The notes below the pieces were generated by a model that saw nothing but the letters and a program-made list of their open reading frames with translations, ran no database searches and had not been told where the DNA came from. Both the position numbers and the translations under genes were made by a program. A stretch of 64,000 bases of DNA from Streptomyces sp. NBRC 110028 (GTDB taxonomy: Bacteria; Actinomycetota; Actinomycetes; Streptomycetales; Streptomycetaceae), in assembly GCF_001417735.1 (NCBI RefSeq), contig NZ_BBUZ01000025.1:248001-312000 (forward strand), written 5' to 3'. Every line of letters starts with the position of its first letter. The first letter of the stretch is position 1. Below are positions 60,715 through 64,000 of the stretch, in pieces.

Positions 60715-61173
60715 ATGGCCATAGAGGTCGGTACGAAGGCCCCGGACTTCGAGCTGAAGAACCAGCACGGCGAGTCGGTCCGGCTCTCCGACTTCCGCGG
60801 CGAGAAGAACGTCGTGCTGCTCTTCTACCCGTTCGCCTTCACCGGCGTGTGCACCGGCGAGCTGTGCGCGCTCCGCGATGAGCTGCCGACGTTCGTCAAC
60901 GACGATGTGCAGCTGCTCGCCGTCTCCAACGACTCGCCCTTCAGCCTGCGGGTCTTCGCCGAGAAGGAGGGCCTGGAGTACCCGCTGCTGTCGGACTTCT
61001 GGCCGCACGGCGAGGCCAGCCGCGCCTACGGCGTCTTCGACGAGGAGAAGGGCTGCGCGGTGCGCGGCACGTTCGTGATCGACAAGGAGGGCGTGGTCCG
61101 CTGGACGGTCGTCAACGGCCTCCCGGACGCCCGGGACCTGAACGACTACGCCAAGGCCCTCGAAAGCCTGTAA
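60715..61173 (+). CDS. AhpE-type peroxiredoxin
   Basis: 152-aa thiol peroxidase. Peroxidatic Cys in PFAFTGVCTGELCALRD (about residue 45, the C-T-x-E-x-C motif), with a second Cys four residues later and a third near residue 117. Typical 1-Cys/2-Cys peroxiredoxin fold: APDFELKNQHGESVRLSDFRG, LLAVSNDSPFSLR, RGTFVIDKEGVVRW. It reduces peroxides in the cytoplasm. ATG 60715 preferred, nine bases from AAGGGA; 60706 is possible. Confidence 0.95.
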   Translation: MAIEVGTKAPDFELKNQHGESVRLSDFRGEKNVVLLFYPFAFTGVCTGELCALRDELPTFVNDDVQLLAVSNDSPFSLRVFAEKEGLEYPLLSDFWPHGEASRAYGVFDEEKGCAVRGTFVIDKEGVVRWTVVNGLPDARDLNDYAKALESL

Positions 61174-61316
61174 CGGGCACGTGAAGCCGATACCGGGCGG
61201 CCGGAAGCCTGTATCGGGCGGGAACCGCTCACTGGGATCGACGCGTTGATCCTGGTGGGAAACCTCATGGAGATAGGGGCACGCAGTGCTCCTGACGAAC
61301 CCTATTGGGAGGACTC

Positions 61317-61892
61317 GTGGGAGTCAGCCTCAGCAAGGGCGGCAACGTCTCGCTGACCAAGGAAGCCCCTAACCTGACCGCGGTCGTCGTCGGTCTGGGC
61401 TGGGACGCCCGTACCACCACGGGCACTGACTTCGACCTCGACGCCAGTGCCCTGCTCACCAACACCGAGGGCAAGGTCGCCAACGACCAGAACTTCGTGT
61501 TCTTCAACAACCTCAAGAGCCCCGACGGCTCCGTCGAGCACACCGGTGACAACATCACCGGTGAGGGCGAGGGCGATGACGAGCAGATCAAGGTGAACCT
61601 GGCCGGGGTCCCGGCCGATGTCGCCAAGATCGTCTTCCCGGTGTCGATCTACGACGCCGAGACCCGCCAGCAGAGCTTCGGCCAGGTGCGCAACGCGTTC
61701 ATCCGCGTGGTGAACCAGGCCGACGGCAATGAGCTGGCCCGCTACGACCTCTCCGAGGACGCCTCCACCGAGACCGCCATGGTCTTCGGCGAGCTGTACC
61801 GGAACGGGGCGGAGTGGAAGTTCCGTGCCATTGGCCAGGGCTATGCCTCGGGCCTGCGTGGCATCGCGCAGGACTTCGGCGTCAACGTCTGA
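61317..61892 (+). CDS. terD: TerD-family protein, copy 1
   Basis: 191-aa TerD fold with its two calcium-binding sites visible: [19 protein letters not shown] (DxDLDAS) and the later [14 protein letters not shown]. Family roles include tellurite resistance and calcium-dependent stress or differentiation functions, unproved for this copy. GTG 61317 follows GGGAGG. Next to a second copy, about three quarters identical by eye, and to a TerC-like DUF475 gene, so a Ter-type complex with the membrane is plausible. No terA, terB or terZ is in the window. Confidence 0.95.
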   Translation: MGVSLSKGGNVSLTKEAPNLTAVVVGLGWDARTTTGTDFDLDASALLTNTEGKVANDQNFVFFNNLKSPDGSVEHTGDNITGEGEGDDEQIKVNLAGVPADVAKIVFPVSIYDAETRQQSFGQVRNAFIRVVNQADGNELARYDLSEDASTETAMVFGELYRNGAEWKFRAIGQGYASGLRGIAQDFGVNV

Positions 61893-62053
61893 ACCGGCCC
61901 GGCAGCCCGGCCGGGCCGGCGGGAGACATCTCCTGAGCCTGCCGGGCACGCCGAGGCCGCCGCGTCCGGCGCCGCACTCCTGTGGACGACAGACGGGAGT
62001 GCGGCGCCGGATGCGCGTCGCACCACGCACTACCCCGGGGAGGGACCAGGATC

Positions 62054-62629
62054 ATGGGCGTCACGCTCGCCAAGGGAGGCAACGTCTCCCTTTCCAAGGC
62101 CGCGCCGAATCTCACCCAGGTGCTCGTCGGCCTGGGCTGGGACGCGCGCTCCACCACCGGAGCACCGTTCGACCTCGACGCCAGCGCGCTGCTGTGCGAG
62201 TCCGGGCGGGTGCTCGGCGACGAGTACTTCGTCTTCTACAACAACCTCAAGAGCCCCGAGGGCTCCGTGGAGCACACCGGCGACAACCTCACCGGTGAGG
62301 GCGACGGCGACGACGAGTCGCTGCTGATCGACCTGACCAAGGTCCCGGAGCGGGTCGACAAGATCGTCTTCCCGGTCTCGATCCATGACGCCGACGCCAG
62401 GCGCCAGACGTTCGGGCAGGTCAGCAACGCGTTCATCCGCGTGGTGAACCAGGCGGACGGCAATGAGCTGGCCCGCTACGACCTCTCCGAGGACGCCTCC
62501 GGCGAGACCGCGATGATCTTCGGCGAGGTTTACCGGTACAACGGCGAGTGGAAGTTCCGTGCGGTAGGGCAGGGGTACGCGTCAGGCCTCCGGGGTATCG
62601 CTCTAGACTTCGGAGTCAACGTTTCGTAA
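62054..62629 (+). CDS. TerD-family protein, copy 2
   Basis: 191 aa, same length as copy 1, with [20 protein letters not shown] and [15 protein letters not shown] calcium sites. A 76-base block (62425-62500) differs from copy 1 in only one base while the rest has many silent changes, pointing to gene conversion. A Cys (residue about 49, ALLCESG) is present only here. ATG 62054 follows AGGGACCAGG. The DUF475 gene starts 46 bases downstream. Confidence 0.94.
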   Translation: MGVTLAKGGNVSLSKAAPNLTQVLVGLGWDARSTTGAPFDLDASALLCESGRVLGDEYFVFYNNLKSPEGSVEHTGDNLTGEGDGDDESLLIDLTKVPERVDKIVFPVSIHDADARRQTFGQVSNAFIRVVNQADGNELARYDLSEDASGETAMIFGEVYRYNGEWKFRAVGQGYASGLRGIALDFGVNVS

Positions 62630-62675
62630 AGCCGCGTAACAAGGCGCGGGGGAGACCGTACGCAGAAGGATTGGG

Positions 62676-63866
62676 TTGCCAGTGCTCCTCAAAACCTTTG
62701 GTTGGTCGTTCGCCGTCACGGTGATCGGTCTGGCCTTGGCCGGCGTCCTCTGGGGGTGGAAGGGGCTCGCGATCGTCGGGATCCTCTCGATCCTGGAGAT
62801 CTCGCTCTCATTCGACAACGCGGTCATCAACGCGGGCATCCTGCGGAAGATGAACGCCTTCTGGCAGAAGATCTTCCTGACCGTCGGCATTCTCATCGCC
62901 GTCTTCGGCATGCGTCTGGTCTTCCCGGTGGTCATCGTCGCCATCACGGCGAAGCTGGGGCCGATCGAGGCCGTGAACCTCGCGATCAACGACAAGGACA
63001 AGTACGAACACCTGGTGACGGGTGCCCACCCGGCGATCGCGGCCTTCGGCGGGATGTTCCTGCTGATGATCTTCCTCGACTTCATCTTCGAGGAGCGCGA
63101 CATCCGCTGGCTGGGCTGGCTGGAGAAGCCGCTGTCCAAGCTCGGCAAGCTGGACACCTTCTCGGTGGTCATCGCCCTGGCCGTGCTGCTGATCACCGCC
63201 ACCACCTTCGCCACCGACGTGGCGCACGGCGGCGGCGACAAGAGCGCGACCGTGCTGCTGTCCGGGGTCGCCGGACTGATGACGTACTTGATCGTCAACG
63301 GGGTCTCCGGATTCTTCGAGGACAAGCTCGAAGAGGACGACGACGATGACGAGGGCGCGGACGGCGAGGACGGGGTCGACGAGAAGAAGCCCGCCGAGAG
63401 CGCCCAGCTGAACGGCGGCGCCGCGCGCGGCAGCAGCGGTGCCACGGTGGTCGGCCTGGCCGGCAAGGCCGCGTTCTTCATGTTCCTCTACCTGGAGGTC
63501 ATCGACGCCTCGTTCTCCTTCGACGGCGTGATCGGCGCCTTCGCGATCACCAACGACATCTTCGAGATGGCGCTGGGTCTGGGCATCGGCGCGATGTACA
63601 TCCGTTCGCTGACGGTCTACCTGGTCCGCCAGGGCACCCTGGACGACTACGTCTACCTGGAGCACGGCGCGCACTACGCCATCGGCGCGCTCGCCGGCAT
63701 CCTGCTGGTCACCATCAAGTACGAGATCAACGAGGTCATCACCGGCGTGGTGGGCGTCGCCCTCATCGGCGCCTCGTACTGGTCCTCGGTCATCCGCAAC
63801 CGCCGGGAAGCACAGGGCGGCGGGGCCGGATCCGAGGAAAAAACGGAAGTCACGTCCGGAGTCTGA
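62676..63866 (+). CDS. DUF475 (TerC-like) integral membrane protein
   Basis: 396 aa, about nine membrane helices, in two TerC-like halves: SILEISLSFDNAVINAGIL (residues about 38-58) and LEVIDASFSFDGVIGAFAI (about 275-292). The Asp/Glu pairs inside these helices are the family's conserved metal-site residues. Between the halves is a very acidic loop (EDDDDDEGADGEDG). Members may move calcium or manganese and interact with TerD-type proteins. TTG 62676 with AAGGA is taken; GTG 62682 is an alternative and gives the VLLKTFGW start. Last gene of the ter cluster. Confidence 0.92.
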   Translation: MPVLLKTFGWSFAVTVIGLALAGVLWGWKGLAIVGILSILEISLSFDNAVINAGILRKMNAFWQKIFLTVGILIAVFGMRLVFPVVIVAITAKLGPIEAVNLAINDKDKYEHLVTGAHPAIAAFGGMFLLMIFLDFIFEERDIRWLGWLEKPLSKLGKLDTFSVVIALAVLLITATTFATDVAHGGGDKSATVLLSGVAGLMTYLIVNGVSGFFEDKLEEDDDDDEGADGEDGVDEKKPAESAQLNGGAARGSSGATVVGLAGKAAFFMFLYLEVIDASFSFDGVIGAFAITNDIFEMALGLGIGAMYIRSLTVYLVRQGTLDDYVYLEHGAHYAIGALAGILLVTIKYEINEVITGVVGVALIGASYWSSVIRNRREAQGGGAGSEEKTEVTSGV

Positions 63867-63909
63867 CCGCCGGAGTGTGACACACCGGCGTTTGAGGAAC
63901 GCTCTGAAG

Positions 63910-63947
63910 CGGGGCGGCCGAGGTCTGTGGACCTCCCGGCCGCCCCG
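63910..63947 (+). terminator. Terminator after the DUF475 gene
   Basis: CGGGGCGGCCG (63910-63920) pairs with CGGCCGCCCCG (63937-63947); inner AGGTC/GACCT stem with loop TGTG. Nothing codes after it in the window. Confidence 0.8.
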
Positions 63948-64000
63948 CCGTAGTTGAGCGGCTTTGAGGCAGTGGGAGCCACGAAGGGTGGGGTGCGCAC

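Overview
The window is high-GC actinobacterial chromosome, almost certainly Streptomyces. The signs are GC-rich third positions, GTG/TTG starts, many apparently leaderless genes, a fasR-fabD-fabH-acpP-fabF cluster, a homodimeric pyruvate dehydrogenase E1 next to DUF3052, AhpE-type peroxiredoxin, tandem terD and DUF475 genes, and DUF3145 and DUF4429 proteins. From memory, the right half (about 38-64 kb) follows the gene order of the S. coelicolor fab-aceE-ter region. The left half is accessory and rich in carbohydrate genes. Gene functions are read from motifs and remembered families; no database search was run.

Layout. 1-8.85 kb: a minus-strand operon resembling mycobacterial cell-envelope arabinan genes (DUF3068/PorA-like protein, GT4 glycosyltransferase, methyltransferase, 1410-aa AftD-like GT-C enzyme, condensation-domain protein, start of a further gene). 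9-12.2 kb: DUF2613 peptide, PucR-type regulator, IclR regulator coupled to an SMP-30 lactonase. 12.3-14.4 kb: a small Pro-rich membrane protein and a MarR regulator divergent from a quinone-type oxidoreductase. 14.5-14.9 kb: a scar made of two broken genes (MFS carrier end and GH30-like beginning). 15-17.7 kb: secreted GH43 arabinanase and cytosolic GH51 arabinofuranosidase. 17.7-23.7 kb: FUSC transporter, sphingomyelinase-like/jacalin protein, EI24 protein, and a pyroglutamyl-peptidase relative lacking its catalytic Cys. 23.8-32.2 kb: a seven-gene sugar operon (enolase-superfamily dehydratase, alcohol dehydrogenase, U32-like protein, three-part sugar ABC importer, mutarotase). 32.7-38 kb: small secreted protein, P-loop remnant, TetR divergent from GH3 glucosidase, SGNH lipoprotein.

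Two MITE-like palindromic elements of about 200 bp lie at 36783-36980 and 38699-38912. The first supplies the stop codon of the SGNH gene. The second sits 11 nt upstream of an oxidoreductase start. They share an internal 15-mer.

Right half: DUF3145, oxidoreductase, fabF-acpP-fabH-fabD-fasR, pirin, a class-C serine hydrolase divergent from a MerR regulator, two DUF1023 alpha/beta hydrolases flanking a NarL-type two-component system and DUF4429, TetR/DHA2 efflux pair, I36 inhibitor-like protein, aceE, then DUF3052, peroxiredoxin, terD, terD and DUF475.

How the parts may work together. The GH43, GH51 and GH3 enzymes with the ABC importer and mutarotase suggest plant polysaccharide use. The lactonase (11.4 kb) and the enolase-family dehydratase operon (32.2 kb) could form an oxidative sugar route. 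The promoters upstream of the IclR gene and of the dehydratase operon share TGTTCG/CGAACA elements, which suggests common control. A near-identical 18-bp motif upstream of the histidine kinase and of one DUF1023 hydrolase suggests a small NarL regulon. No tRNA, rRNA, CRISPR array, complete insertion sequence or antibiotic gene cluster was seen.
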